In this document: in pieces, positions 34,895 to 45,895 of the stretch
Layout: every line of letters begins with the position of its first letter
Numbering within the stretch: the stretch's first letter is position 1
DNA from: Miscanthus floridulus
Taxonomy: Eukaryota; Streptophyta; Magnoliopsida; Poales; Poaceae
Assembly (NCBI RefSeq): GCF_019320115.1
Contig: NC_089582.1
Coordinates: forward strand, 124,273,259 to 124,337,258
DNA length: 64,000 nt
Direction of reading: 5' to 3'
Position numbers and translations under genes: made by a program
The notes under the pieces: model-generated
What the model saw: only the letters and a program-made list of their open reading frames with translations
Databases searched by the model: none
Told to the model about the DNA's origin: nothing

Positions 34895-35118
34895 GTCGTA
34901 AATGATACGTAAATTTTCAGCCGAAACAATATTTTTCTCTCACACAAACTAGCCGGCAGTACTTTTTCACGAACTAGCAACGATACGAACCAGTCAGCCT
35001 GTTCGGTTGGCTGGTTCGTATCGTTGCTGGTTCGTGAAGAAGTACTGCTGGCTGGTTTGTGTTACAGAAAAAAACTGTTTCGGCTGAAAATTTACGATCG
35101 TTTACGACAAGCCACATC
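34886..35118. repeat. Long foldback (inverted MITE dimer), about 230 bp
   Basis: The left arm (GTCGTAAATGATACG ... ACGATACGAACCAG) and the right arm (CTGGTTCGTATCGT ... GATCGTTTACGAC) are close inverted copies of about 100 bp around a short centre containing CCTGTTCGG. TGTGGC and GCCACA extend the pairing at the outer edges. Each arm resembles the common grass MITE with TTTTTCTCTCACA inside, so the structure is probably two copies head to head. Confidence 0.85.
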
Positions 35119-35400
35119 CAAACGTTCCTCGCAAGATCCTACGGTTAATGGGTTAGCGGGTAACGTGGCCATATCCATTGCCCGAACCTTGGCTCTGGTC
35201 TAGAAAGAAAGAGATAAGCTTTAAATACGAAATGTCATCCCAAATTAATATGGAAATGTTATACGGTTCTTGCATTTAGAACATGTTCATCTAATATCAA
35301 AAGTGTGTTTGGTATGTGCCAAGGTGTGTCCAAGCCAAGCCAAAATTTGGCTGCTCTGCAACATTGGGCATCATTTGATTTTCAAAATTTGGTTTGTTAG

Positions 35401-35672
35401 GCCCCGTTTAGTTGCTGGCCGATTCGGCGCCGGCGGAATTTCGAAACACTGTAGCGCACTGTAGCATTTCGTTTGTATTTGGTAATAATTGTCCGATCGT
35501 TGACTAATTAGACTTAAAACATTCGTCTCGCAAAGTACAACCAAACTGTGCAATTAGTTTTTGATTTCGTCAACATTTAGTCCTGCATGCATGTACCGCA
35601 AGTTTGATGTGATGGGGAATCTTCTTTTTGCATAGTGCCAAAATTTGGAATTTGGGGTAACTAAACAAGGGC
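35401..35672. mobile_element. Tourist-like (PIF/Harbinger) MITE
   Basis: Ends are GCCCCGTTTAGTTGC and, inverted, GCCCTTGTTTAGTTACC; TTAG flanks both sides (35397-35400 and 35673-35676), consistent with the TTA-type duplication of Tourist elements. The interior (CACTGTAGCA, CTAATTAGACTTAAAACATTC, CAAACTGTGCAATTAG) is typical of an abundant grass MITE. It lies about 200 bp upstream of the mTERF gene and may be part of its promoter region. Confidence 0.8.
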
Positions 35673-35875
35673 TTAGTTTTCTCTTTCGGCCAGTAACCAT
35701 GGCAGCTGTAGCTTCAGCCTTCAGGGCCCAGGCCGGAGCCAGCAGCGGACAGAAAAACCCTAACGTTCCTAGCCCCAAACCCCCCTTTTCTCTTCTCGCT
35801 CATCCCATTCACCCCTTCCCATTGTGCTGGAGCCGAACGATGCCGTAGAGCAGAGCTGAGCAGCGCAGCCCCGCC

Positions 35876-37606
35876 ATGCCGCTAAGCCTACGCGCCGCGC
35901 TCCAGCTCCGCCGCTTCTTCTCCACTGACGCTGCCCTCGCACCCCAGAAGCTGCGGAACCTGCCCTACCGCCTCCGCCACGTTGCCGTCCCCGCCGCGCG
36001 CACCGTCATCTCCGAGTACCTCCACTCGACGCGCTGCCTCGCGTCCTCCCACGCCGACTCCATCGCCGCGCACTCCCCGCGCTCCCTCCTCTCCTTCCTC
36101 GCCGCGCTCCCCACCGTGCCGCGCTCCCTCCCCACCTCGGAGCTTCCCGCCCACCTCCGCCGCCACCTCAACTTCCACCCGCTCAATGAGCTCCCCTTCT
36201 TCCTCGAATCAATTGGCGGGCCCACCGCGGCGGCCCCCTGCTTCAACTCCATGTTCCTCTCCGACCACCCCTCCCTGCTCGGCGCCGTCGCCGCGCTCGC
36301 GCACTTCGGATTCCCATGGTCACGCCTCGGACTCCTCTTCCCTAGCGTCCTCCTCAACGTGCCCCCGGACCTCATCTCCGCGCGCCTCTCCGCTCTCGAG
36401 GCCCGCCTCCACCGGCTCCCTCGCGCCGCCATCATCGCCGCCTGCCTTACCTTCCCATCGCTTCTCGAGGGGGATCTATCCGACTATGACATACTCATTA
36501 AGGATATTGCCACCACGTTCAAAGGATTGGGGCCGGATTTGAGTTCCAGCAATGACATTGACGCGTTCTCGGGGGTGTGCCGGAGGATGCGGATGTTTTA
36601 TGATGCCGGGACAGAGATTGGTAGCATTGGGGGACTTGTCGGAGGCAGCCAGTGGGTGTTTCTTGAGCTCGGGGAAAAGAGGATTGCTGAAAGGCTGTGG
36701 TTCTTCAAGGAGCTGGGGATGGAGGGGAAGGAGATGGGAAGGTTTTTGCTGAGCAATCCCAGGATTTTCGATCTTGATTTCTCTGATGTGGTGATCTCAG
36801 TGCCAAGGTATCTGCGGAGGGTTGGATTGGCAGAGGATGAGATCGATGCTGCGGTGGAGAAGCACCCGTATGTTGTTGGGAAGAACCAACTGGAGAACCT
36901 TCCTAGGGTGCTGCGGGCAATGGAGCTGGAGCATCGGTTCCTGGAGAAGATATTGACCGGTGGGGAGAGTTTGCGCTATTTATCACCAGAATTTGTTTTG
37001 GAGGATGATAGCTATGATGCCGAGGTCGAAAGAGCTTTCTTGGATGGGATGGCTAAGGTCATGGTCGAGAGGAAAGCACATTTTGTAGACAAGAAGCTGG
37101 AGTTCTTGAAAAGTGTTGGGTATGGTGAGAATGAGATAACCACCAAGGTAATTCCTGCCCTTAACAGCACCAAGGATTTGCTGTTGGAGCGGTTTGACTA
37201 CCTCCTGGAAAGAGGAGTGGAGTATAAGATACTATGTCAGATCTTGCGCGTTTTTCCAAAGGTGCTGAACCAGAGTAAGGATATGCTCAATGAGAAATTG
37301 AACTACCTCACAGAGGAGCTGGGCTACTCCTTGGAGTACCTGCATTGCTTCCCTGCATTTCTGTGCTTTGATTTGGAGAACAGGACCAAGCCTAGGTATA
37401 CAATGCTTTGGTGGCTCCAAGAGCATGGCTTGCTTAGAAAAAAATTAGCCCCTGCAACAGTGCTTGCTAACTCAGAGAAGAGGTTCATTAGTACCCTTTA
37501 CCTTGTGCATCCTGCAGTTCCAAAGTTGTGGCTTGAGTGTTTTTCTTCACGAATACATATGGAGTATTATCTCAAGAACATCAATCAGTATCCAGACAAC
37601 ATATAA
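35876..37606 (+). CDS. mTERF-family protein, organelle-targeted, intronless
   Basis: 576 aa in one exon, starting at ATG 35876. The N-terminus (MPLSLRAALQLRRFFSTDAAL) is Arg/Ser/Ala-rich with no acidic residue in the first 15, suggesting a mitochondrial transit peptide. From about residue 125 it has repeated mTERF-type helical units: LGLLFPSVLLNVPPDLIS, MGRFLLSNPRIFDLDF, VEKHPYVVG, ITTKVIPALNS and LCQILRVFPKVLNQS, where a proline follows a hydrophobic helix every 30-40 residues. mTERF proteins bind organellar nucleic acid and affect transcription, splicing or translation. Length and layout suggest the group of Arabidopsis mTERF18/SHOT1, but the exact subgroup needs a tree. The 5' half is very GC-rich, which opens many false frames on both strands. 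Confidence 0.92.
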   Translation: MPLSLRAALQLRRFFSTDAALAPQKLRNLPYRLRHVAVPAARTVISEYLHSTRCLASSHADSIAAHSPRSLLSFLAALPTVPRSLPTSELPAHLRRHLNFHPLNELPFFLESIGGPTAAAPCFNSMFLSDHPSLLGAVAALAHFGFPWSRLGLLFPSVLLNVPPDLISARLSALEARLHRLPRAAIIAACLTFPSLLEGDLSDYDILIKDIATTFKGLGPDLSSSNDIDAFSGVCRRMRMFYDAGTEIGSIGGLVGGSQWVFLELGEKRIAERLWFFKELGMEGKEMGRFLLSNPRIFDLDFSDVVISVPRYLRRVGLAEDEIDAAVEKHPYVVGKNQLENLPRVLRAMELEHRFLEKILTGGESLRYLSPEFVLEDDSYDAEVERAFLDGMAKVMVERKAHFVDKKLEFLKSVGYGENEITTKVIPALNSTKDLLLERFDYLLERGVEYKILCQILRVFPKVLNQSKDMLNEKLNYLTEELGYSLEYLHCFPAFLCFDLENRTKPRYTMLWWLQEHGLLRKKLAPATVLANSEKRFISTLYLVHPAVPKLWLECFSSRIHMEYYLKNINQYPDNI

Positions 37607-38915
37607 TTAGATGTCTGGAATTATATTGACATTGATTGTTAATGGTACAGAGTATTTGCCATGTGCATCCTTTTCTCTGTTGAGGTACTTGTTAGATGTA
37701 GCAGCTTTATATTTGGCAAAAAATTTTTGCTCCTGCATGCTTATCAGTAGGTCACAGCATGTAGCATGAAAGGGATACACCAATTAGACAGCAAACCTTG
37801 TAACTTGATTGTGGTAAAGCTGTGCTGTACATTTGAACTCTGTTCAGTCCAATTTCCACGTTCCTCCTGTGGCTATGCACTTACTGGAACAGCATGGTGT
37901 ATTCATCACATTCTTGACAACAGACCACAGCTCATCTGGTAGCACCAAACGGAGTCCTTATTGTTATACATCATCATATTTCCTTGATCCCTATATTGAA
38001 AGCTATATATAGCGAAAATGTGAGAATATGTGTATTCCTTGGGTTGGCTGGTAGTAATGAAATGTGACCATGTCTTAATGCTCAGTCAAAAGAAAAGATT
38101 AAACAATACTTTTCCTTTTTCTTCTCAAGATAAGCAAAATAGATTGATTCTCTTGTAATAATTGATGATCCTCATGGAAGATGAAGAAAAATGGATTTAC
38201 TACCCAGTCTTCTTTCCTATGGAGGGCCTGCCATTGTTCCATTTTTAGATGGTTTAGATGGATGCTTTCGTGGAGGCCATCAAGGATCCTAAATGAAGAA
38301 GAGTCAGTTCTCATCTCATGCCATAAGCAGGTAATCTTTTCTGGACATTCCAACTCAGAATGATCAGCATCAGCAATCCTTGCATAAGCAGGTAAACTTT
38401 AGCTTTTATGGAGCTAAAGTGCTACGAATCTTTACTCATATTGTTTGTGTTTAGCTTGTAGACTATTCTTGGAAGAAAGGAAAATGTCTGTGGCAGTTTG
38501 TTGTTATACCCTTCCCTTTGGTTTCGCAAGTTTTCAGGTTTTGTCCTACACTGATAAGTTTGTATCAACGTCTAATATGTTTGACTTGTCTCTTAAACTG
38601 TTAGTATGTATTTGTTCCTCTAAAATGAGGCCTACTGTAATTTTAAGTTGCAGAGTCCTATATTTGATGCACTCTATTCTGCAAACGTTAAACTCTGGTA
38701 ATGATTAGCAAATACGAAAATACTAAAAATAAGCACCAAATATCTATCCAATTGGTGTTCACCAAAATACTACCATTACTGATGTGGATTTTTTTAAACA
38801 GGAATCGGCACAAATATCACAACAAAAGATCCAAATAATAATTACTTGGATTCTGCCTAAAGGAAGAAAGAAGGGATAAAAATTTTTTTTGAGGGGAAGA
38901 AAGAAGGGATAATTA
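37607..38915. other. mTERF 3'UTR and intergenic DNA
   Basis: The 3'UTR probably ends by about 38.05 kb (TAATGAAATGTGACC region). Beyond it no gene, RNA or complete transposon was recognised; the sequence is AT-rich with short random frames. Confidence 0.5.
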
Positions 38916-40332
38916 ATGGGCTACAAGATGACCCCAGTCGCAAGAGCCCAATCGCTGAAAAGAAAAAAGATCCGGCCTCGTTTCATTCAGTCGACTTCGA
39001 CTCGGCCCTCACGGCAACTTCCAACTTCGGGTCGGACTCGAAAGCCACGGCAGCTGGCCCATCCAGCCATGCATCCATCCAACTTCGGGTCGGACTCGAA
39101 ACCGCGTAGCTGGGCCAGATCTGGATCCAGTCCAGCTGCTTAAATCCAACGCCCTCCCCTTCCCTTCTCCTGGCGCGTAATTCCTCTGCTCCCTCGCCGT
39201 CGCCTTCCGCAATCCACCCAGCTCTTCTGCTCACCCGCCGTCGCCTTCCGCAATCTACCCAGCTTCTCTGCTTCTCGTCGATCCAATCGACCCACAGCCC
39301 TCCTCTTCCATGGTGATGTACCTTCCTCCGCGCTCCAATTCCGTCGGCATGCGGAGCATCCGCCGCGAGCTCCAGCGCAGGAGGTCCAAGCCCTTGGCGC
39401 CCACGACGTCGGTCGCCAAGAAGCCGTCCGCGTCACCACCGCCGCGTCACGGCTCGAGCGACGCTGTCCGGGGTCCATGCCCTCGTCCACCGCACCAGGA
39501 GGTACCATCGTCGACGATCTCCCATTCCCGAGGCTCCACCGTCACCGACGCGTCACCACAGCCCCGGCCTTCGTCGCGCTGCACCTCCGCCTCTCCGCCG
39601 CCGCCGCTGCTTCGGTCCGATCCCTCCTCCACCGGGTCTGCGTTCCGAGCTACTCCCGGTGTCCCCGCACAGCTGAAGCCTGGGACGGTGGTTCGTGTCC
39701 GCACTAGGACTGCGAAGCTGAAGACGGGGCAGGTTCTCGTGCTCTGCCTCAAAGCCACGATCATGTCGTCGTCCACCGACGGAGGCTACGAGGTTGTCTA
39801 CGACGCCAACTTGCCACGCGGGGATCCCAAGAGCTCCGTCCACGTCGCACCGCACCAGGTCAGGGTGATCGATCCGTCTCCGTCGCTGACAACTCCACCG
39901 CCGTCCCTGCCTCCGCCCACCGCCACTGTCGCCGCGACTACGAAGAAGGAGATGCCGAGGCCAACCACGGCAGGGAAGAGCCTGCGCCTCATCCGCAGCC
40001 TCTTTCCGGAGATGGAACTTCCGGTCCGGGCTTGACCTGTCTTGAATCGGATACTAGCTCTTGCGTGATTCTGCGCTGGATTTGATAGTGAATTAGTGAT
40101 GCATTGCTTGTTCGTTCATGAGTAGTCGCTGTTTTTGTTGGATTAGTTCATGAATCGTGCAAGTCCCATGTGATGTTGCCAAGACCAGCGTTCTGGTGAT
40201 TTATGTGTATGCTCGTATATGATTATATATTTGTATACAAGTACGTTCTTGAATCTTCATGACATCATTAACGCTTGATTTATTTGATTGCTTGTGTTTT
40301 GTTCTTCTTGCTTCCAGTTACATGTTTGAGAT
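38916..40332 (+). repeat. Tandem duplication unit A
   Basis: This segment, including promoter, gene and about 300 bp of 3' sequence, matches 41975-43340 at an offset of 3006 bp in the coding region. The promoter part of A has an extra copy of a CAACTTCGGGTCGGACTCG phrase (39022 and 39080) that B has once. Confidence 0.85.
39310..40035 (+). CDS. Uncharacterised grass protein, tandem copy A (241 aa)
   Basis: Intronless frame from ATG 39310 (MVMYLPPRSNS) to the stop codon just after 40032. Residues 1-125 are basic and Ser/Pro/Arg-rich and probably disordered. Residues about 122-190 form a compact part (LKPGTVVRVRTRTAKLKTGQ, LVLCLKATI, GGYEVVYDA, VAPHQVRVI) whose beta-strand pattern (G-x-V-x-V-R, then YEVVYD and HQVR) resembles SH3-like/Agenet-Tudor folds. 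Residues 191-241 are Pro/Thr-rich and end in SLRLIRSLFPEMELPVRA. The function is not known; chromatin-reader-like binding would be only a guess. Promoter region and 5'UTR are duplicated with the gene. Both copies being open supports a real gene. Confidence 0.7.
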   Translation: MVMYLPPRSNSVGMRSIRRELQRRRSKPLAPTTSVAKKPSASPPPRHGSSDAVRGPCPRPPHQEVPSSTISHSRGSTVTDASPQPRPSSRCTSASPPPPLLRSDPSSTGSAFRATPGVPAQLKPGTVVRVRTRTAKLKTGQVLVLCLKATIMSSSTDGGYEVVYDANLPRGDPKSSVHVAPHQVRVIDPSPSLTTPPPSLPPPTATVAATTKKEMPRPTTAGKSLRLIRSLFPEMELPVRA

Positions 40333-41974
40333 GGTTACTACCTGTGTGGTATTTTTGCAGTAATAAGCAGATGATGGTTACTGCTTTGTGCGTAGATTAA
40401 ATTGCTAGTATTTCTGTTTTTCTTTCCTGATGCCTGCTTGTGTTCAATCAAGTCAGTTTTCACCAATATCAGCAAAACGTTCTCATCAAACTGAATGCAT
40501 TTTTTTCCCTGCACAACTTGATTTGTGCCTTGACTATCTGTAAAGATATGTTGCTGCGAATAACGTATTCTGCAATATTTATAAAAGATTGTTCCAAGGT
40601 ATAATTTTGTTCATATTTCACATTGGGATCTCTCAGGCTGTCTGTTCTTTAATGGAAGTTAATACCTGATGATATACTGTGTGCCAGCAGGCTGGGGCAT
40701 TTACATTTTACTCATTTTTGGTCTGACCACTGTTTTCTCTGGGAGGGTTTTCTTGAACAGAATGAGGTTCAAGCAGACTGTTCCTATTCACATAGCGATT
40801 GGCATCATGTGCCTGAGCATCTCGTCACTGGAGATGTAAGCACTAGATCAGTGCATATTCCCCGTTCGCTTCGCTGAAAAAACAAGCCGAAACAATGTTC
40901 CGGCTGATTTGTTGCGAGAGAAAAACACTGTTCCGGATGAAAAAACAAGCTGAAGAGTACGGATTACAAGAGAAGCGAACAGGGCCATGCGTTTGCTCTA
41001 TTTTTACTTGTGATAATCGTTCTGCTGTGAGTTGACCTGTATAGATACCATGGTGAAAACTGAAAAGCAGTTCTTGAGGCAGATAATCAGAACTTTGAAG
41101 CATCATGACAAAAGTCAGCGATTTTGAGATACAGTGCATTTCATAGCGTATTCTGTCTTGAACACCTGATGAAAGAGAACTGGTAGTATAGTGGGTGTGT
41201 AAGTTGATAGTGTGTATGCAGGAGATCGGCAGTTAACAAAAGAGGAGGATTAACCCGGTCGGATTGATAAATCGGTTGCATATGGGAGTTGCTGATTTTT
41301 CTTGTTGACTCAATCCTTATTTTACAGATGCATATCTATTTAGTGATTCGATGTTTTATAATTGAAGAAGTTTAGGTTCATTTTGTTAAGAACAACTTGG
41401 CTGAATAGAGTCAGATGCCTCGATGGATCCCCAAAGCGACCAAGCCCAACGGCCTGAAAGGCTGAAACTATCTGACGCTGACCCAATCTGCGAATTAGCT
41501 GCTAAAGTTACCTCGCGCGCAATTTCGCCTTCCAGTTCCGGCCGTCAGCGATGTGGGCGTCGACGGCGGACGGATCATGTGTAAGACACCATTAACAGCT
41601 AATCTGTCCAAGCCATTCCAATATTCTTCTCGCTTTTCACACATTTTGCGTCAGGTCATTTGTGGTGTACTGTTGACGAGAGATTCAATAAACTGACTGA
41701 TATTGCTTTTTGCTGATGCTTTCTTGTGATCAATCAAATCGAATTGTGTTGTTGATGCGATCAGTAAATACTATCAACAATATTGCTGCATTTGTGGATT
41801 ACAGTATTACTTTGCCGCAAATGGATTGATGCTTCTATTTTAGGTCTAATTTGTTGTAGCAAAATATTTCTGCAAAAATGATTTTAGTCTAATCTGTTTT
41901 AGCAAATGCTGAAATGCTAAAAGTAAACACTGTCTAGGATTGGAATTTGGAATGGTTCGTAACAGACAATTAAT
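40333..41974. other. Spacer between the tandem genes
   Basis: AT-rich spacer with one MITE (40859-40985). A short GC-richer patch at about 41410-41590 includes AAGCCCAACGG, like the promoter of the tandem genes, and may be a decayed third promoter fragment. No gene is called. Confidence 0.45.
40859..40985. mobile_element. Small MITE with CCCTGTTCGCTTC ends
   Basis: The left end TCCCCGTTCGCTTC and right end GAAGCGAACAGGGCC are inverted copies; inside are repeated AAAAAACAAGC-GAA and TGTTCCGG phrases. It has the form of an hAT-like MITE; no clear target duplication was read. Confidence 0.7.
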
Positions 41975-43340
41975 GGGCCACTAGAAGAGTTGGCAGATGG
42001 TATCCCAACCGAGAAAGCCCAACGGCTGTAGAAAAAAAATCTGGCCTCGATTTCGACTTGGCCCTCACGACAACTGGCCCATCCATCCAACTTCGAGTCG
42101 GACTCGAAACCGCGTAGCTGGGCCAGATCAGGATCCAGTCCAGCTGCTTTAAATCCAACGCCCTTCCCTTCCCTTCTCGCGCGTAATCCCTCTGCTCCCT
42201 CGCCGTCGCCTTCCGCAATCCACCCAGCTCCTCTGCTCACCCGCCGTCGTCTTCCGCAATCCATCCAGCTTCTCTGCTTCTCGTCGATCCAATCGATCCG
42301 CAGCTCTCCTCCGCCATGGTAATGTACCTTCCTCTGCGCTCCTCTTCCGCCGGCATGCGGAGCATCCGCCGCGAGCTCCAGCGCAGGAGGTCCAAGCCCT
42401 TGGCGCCCACAAGGTCGGTCTCCAAGAAGCCGTCCGCGTCTCCGCCGCCGCGTCACGGCTCGAGCGACGCCGTCCGAAGACCATGCCCTCGTCCGCCGCG
42501 CCAGGAGGTACCATCGTCGACCATCTCCCATTCCCGAGGCTCCACCGTCACCGACGCATCACCACAGCCCGGGCCTCGCTCTTCGTCGCGCTGCACCCAC
42601 GCCTCTCCCCCGCCGCCGCCTCGGTCTGCCCCATCTTCGGCAAGTTCCGAGCTCGGGGCTACTCCTGGCGTCCCCGCGCATCTGAAGCCTGGGACTGTGG
42701 TTCGTGTCCGCACGAGGACTGCGACGCTGAAGACGGGGCAGGTTCTCGTGCTCTGCCTCAAAGCCACGATCGTGTCGTCGTCCACCGACGGAGGCTACGA
42801 GGTTGTCTACGACGCCAACTTGCCACGCGGGGATCCCAAGAGCTCCGTCCACGTCGCACCGCACCAGGTCAGGGTGATCGATCCGTCTCCGTCGCTGACA
42901 ACTCCACCGCCGTCCCTGCCTCCGCCCACCGCCACTGTCGCCGCGACTACGAAGAAGGAGATGCCGAGGCCAACCACGGCAGGGAAGAGCCTGCGCCTCA
43001 TCCGCAGCCTCTTTCCGGAGATGGAACTTCCGGTCCGGGCTTGACCTGTCTTGAATCGGATACTAGCTCCTGCGTGATTCTGCGCTGGATTTGATAGTGA
43101 ATTAGTGATGCATTGCTTGTTCGTTCATGAGTAGTCGCTGTTTTTGTTGGATTAGTTCATGAATCGTGCAAGTTCCAGGTGATAGTGTGTTGTTGCCAAA
43201 ACCAGCGTTCTGGTGGTTTATATGTACGCTCGTATAATGATTATATATTTGTAAAAGTACGTTCTTGAATCTTCATGACATCTTTAACGCTTGATTTATT
43301 TGATTGCTTGTGTTTTGTTCTTCCAGTTACATGTTTGAGA
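41975..43340 (+). repeat. Tandem duplication unit B
   Basis: Second copy of the 38916-40332 segment. From about 42770 to 43065 the two copies are identical by eye, while the 5' halves differ by many substitutions and small indels. Confidence 0.85.
42316..43044 (+). CDS. Uncharacterised grass protein, tandem copy B (242 aa)
   Basis: Paralogue of copy A from ATG 42316 (MVMYLPLRSSS) to the stop codon just after 43041. The N-terminal disordered half differs at many residues and carries small in-frame indels (for example GPRSSSRCTHASPPPPP versus RPSSRCTSASPPPPL). The C-terminal half is the same apart from a few residues (TATLKTGQ versus TAKLKTGQ, TIVSSS versus TIMSSS). Indels preserving frame in both copies suggest selection on the protein. 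The upstream region contains GGCCCA/TGGGCC motifs (near 42080 and 42118), as in many housekeeping promoters. Confidence 0.7.
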   Translation: MVMYLPLRSSSAGMRSIRRELQRRRSKPLAPTRSVSKKPSASPPPRHGSSDAVRRPCPRPPRQEVPSSTISHSRGSTVTDASPQPGPRSSSRCTHASPPPPPRSAPSSASSELGATPGVPAHLKPGTVVRVRTRTATLKTGQVLVLCLKATIVSSSTDGGYEVVYDANLPRGDPKSSVHVAPHQVRVIDPSPSLTTPPPSLPPPTATVAATTKKEMPRPTTAGKSLRLIRSLFPEMELPVRA

Positions 43341-45270
43341 ATTTTTTTTTTCCAAATAATATTATTTTAATAAATAATTGCAAATCTGGGTGTTCATTTT
43401 ACAAAATTGCAAAACTACATCCTATCGCTATCGGCTACCTAGTGGCGGACAAAATACCTGTAGGCTATTGAGTTGCCTACAGCCTACGTGGCACATGAAA
43501 ACAATAGTGCAGTGTCCTGTCGGCCACACTGTAGCCTATTGGTCCAATCGGCTCTCCATTGGCCGATAGTCCTACATAGCCGTATTGGACCCCACACATT
43601 GTTCGCTGTGCTGCAACAGCCAGCTGGCTAGCTGCGTTCACCCATTCAGCTACAACATTTTGGTTTTTAGAATTTCTTTTTTATATTAAGCAAAAATATC
43701 TAAAGATCGAAAAAAAATTATGAATTTCTAAGTAGATGCTAAGAAAAAATCAAACACAACCTATTTTGAGAATTCAATGGTACGTACGCAAACCCGGTCT
43801 CGAGATTTCGAAGTCACCACGGGCGCCCCACTGCCGACGTGGACGTTAGCTATCACTGAAAGTGGTAGCACCGTTAAATCCTGGAATAAATCTAGAAAAA
43901 TACAATCACGTGTCAAGTCGAGGACGAACCTGGGTGAACAGGTTCCACCATGGAGAATCTAACCAACTGATCTATGATCATTTCGCAACCAACTCGATGG
44001 GCAACCCTTGATCCCGCCAAGAGGACTCTGACACCACAGTAGATCACCATCTATCCGAGCTACCCTCCCGGTCCTTTCGCTCAGCCTAGGACTTCATCAG
44101 CTTCAGTACTCCTGGACATGTAAAGTGTTGTCTGGATGCGCTATATCATAAAATGAATATTAATATGAATATGAATAATACATATATCCATATTCAAATT
44201 TTATTGGAAATGGATTCTTGGAAATTGAAATACTCGATGTCCGCGAAAGGACATGTAGGCTAGTGATTACAAGAGCCTCAGTAGAACCTTAGGCTTGCGT
44301 GTATGCATTTATAGGGGTGAATGTGCGTGACCCGATGTCCATGTACACAACTGCCGTCTCTTTGCTGGATTCCAATGAAGACATCTAAATGCCAAAAGTA
44401 CATGCACCTGTCGCACCGGTAAATACAAAAGTAAAGAAATAAACCAACGTTTAAATGTAAATGGAATCCAAGGAATGACTGGACCCCTCAGTACCTGTTG
44501 TGGCCGAGCCTGTGGCTTATCGGCTACAGAAAGGCCGAGAGGTTGTTCGATGTCCAGTCGGTCCTTGGAATGTCGATATGTCTGTCGGCACAGAAAACTT
44601 TGACGTGGCCTTTCTTAGGGCGTTCCCAGCAGCACATCCAAATCGCTAGCTGACGTGTAAGATTGAAATACTAAAAAAAACTTACTAGACAGCAGAGCTA
44701 AATGCCTGATTCGTTTGGCTAATAAGCCATGACTGAAAGTACTATTGACTGATTTGGTGTAAGAGAAAAATATTATTTGTTGACTAAAAAAGTACGACTT
44801 ATAACACAAGCGAACAGGGCGAAAGCCGTGGGCCAGAAGAGCAGAGACCAAACCTTTCACGGGGAAACGTGCGAGTTATATGACGAGCTCGTCACCGGCG
44901 TCGGGTTTTTTTTTTCCCTATTTCTCTCTCATCCTAGGAGAATAGCCAGCTCGGAAGTGCTTGTTGGGGACGCCCTTAGATTTACGTGGCCTATCTAATC
45001 GGCCTCCGAGGCACAGATTTGGAAATGGAGCTGCTCTCGGGTCACAATGCCTTCGCTGCGGATGGGCCGGCTGATGGGCCGGACTTTCCGTTTGGTGCTC
45101 GGAACTGCTGTGCGGCTGTTGTGACTTTCTCCAGCGGGCTGGCTCATGAGGTGGATCTTTGCCTCCCTAGGCCGGCCGGATGAGTACATCTCGGGCCGCA
45201 GCTCTCCGTCGCGTGGCTGCACAACACCCCTGGCCCATGACGTGCCCGGACGGTGAACAGGCCGATGCAG
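43341..45270. other. Intergenic DNA with repeat remnants
   Basis: Mixed AT-rich and moderately GC sequence with phrases around GTAGCCTATTGGTCCAATCGG (43.53 kb) that look like decayed repeat DNA. One MITE is at 44707-44820. No gene with family features was recognised. Confidence 0.4.
44707..44820. mobile_element. Small MITE with TTCGTTTGGCT/AAGCGAACAGGGC ends
   Basis: The left part TGATTCGTTTGGCTAATAAGCC and right part GACTTATAACACAAGCGAACAGGGC are related inverted ends around an AT-rich centre with GTAAGAGAAAAATATT. Same general MITE group as at 40.86 kb. Confidence 0.55.
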
Positions 45271-45271
45271 C

Positions 45272-45850
45272 TTTTTTTTTTCTTGAATACGTAAAAGATT
45301 TACGTATCATTGTAATTAAGAAGAAGAGTTTAACCATACACACGATACGCTTCTCATGAGCATCCTAGGAGGTCTTACAGTTTGACTGGACCTTCCTAGC
45401 AGACTGTTTCAAACTTCGATATTACATAAAAATAAACAGCCGAACTATGAGCAGCGCACTAACCTACGGAGCTGTGCGTCTCCGCTAATGGCCGCGCGAC
45501 TCTGCTCCGTCATCCGAGAAGAGCCTTCTACCAGTCGTAGCATTGGTCGCCGGGAACAGCTCGTCCAGTGCTTTCACCTCGCTCGACGTCAAGTTCCTTG
45601 CGAAAAAGTCGTCGTAAGCTCTCTTGGACGCGGATGAGATTGGAACTACCGGCGGTACAAAGCCCATCCTCCGCATGAGCAGTACCTCGCCCCGCTTGGA
45701 GATCAGAATGTGCGCCAGCGGCTGAGCGGCAATCCGTCTGCTCCGTTTTGGCATGGGTTGCCTTATGGTTGCCACCTTCTGCCTGGGTGGGCTGGCGATT
45801 AGTGGCGTCATTCGCTCGAGCTACACCTCCTTAGTGAAACGTGCGAGACG
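45272..45850 (-). mobile_element. 5'-truncated LINE 3' end (antisense)
   Basis: On the minus strand a frame from about 45811 to 45485 reads RSRRIAAQPLAHILISKRGEV then LLMRRMGF, SASKRAYDDFFA and ALDELFP, followed by a 3' tail with TACGTAAATCTTTTACGTATTC and a poly(A), seen as a T run at 45271-45281. The tail layout is that of a LINE. I recall similar RRSRRIAAQP peptides in plant LINE-associated sequences, but this was not searched. GCAGCTT occurs beside both ends (45267 and 45857) and may be part of a target duplication. Confidence 0.5.
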
Positions 45851-45895
45851 TCGGGCAGCTTCGCGTGGTGTGGGCGTCGCGTCGCTGGGGGTGGT

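Noticed and set aside
35888..36752. Several long frames on both strands over the mTERF 5' half
   Set aside because: They arise from high GC at third positions of the real gene; none has a family signature.
39140..39855. Minus-strand and alternative-frame proteins over the tandem gene copies
   Set aside because: GC-rich shadow frames; the plus-strand frame 39310-40035 is the one conserved with in-frame indels in copy B.
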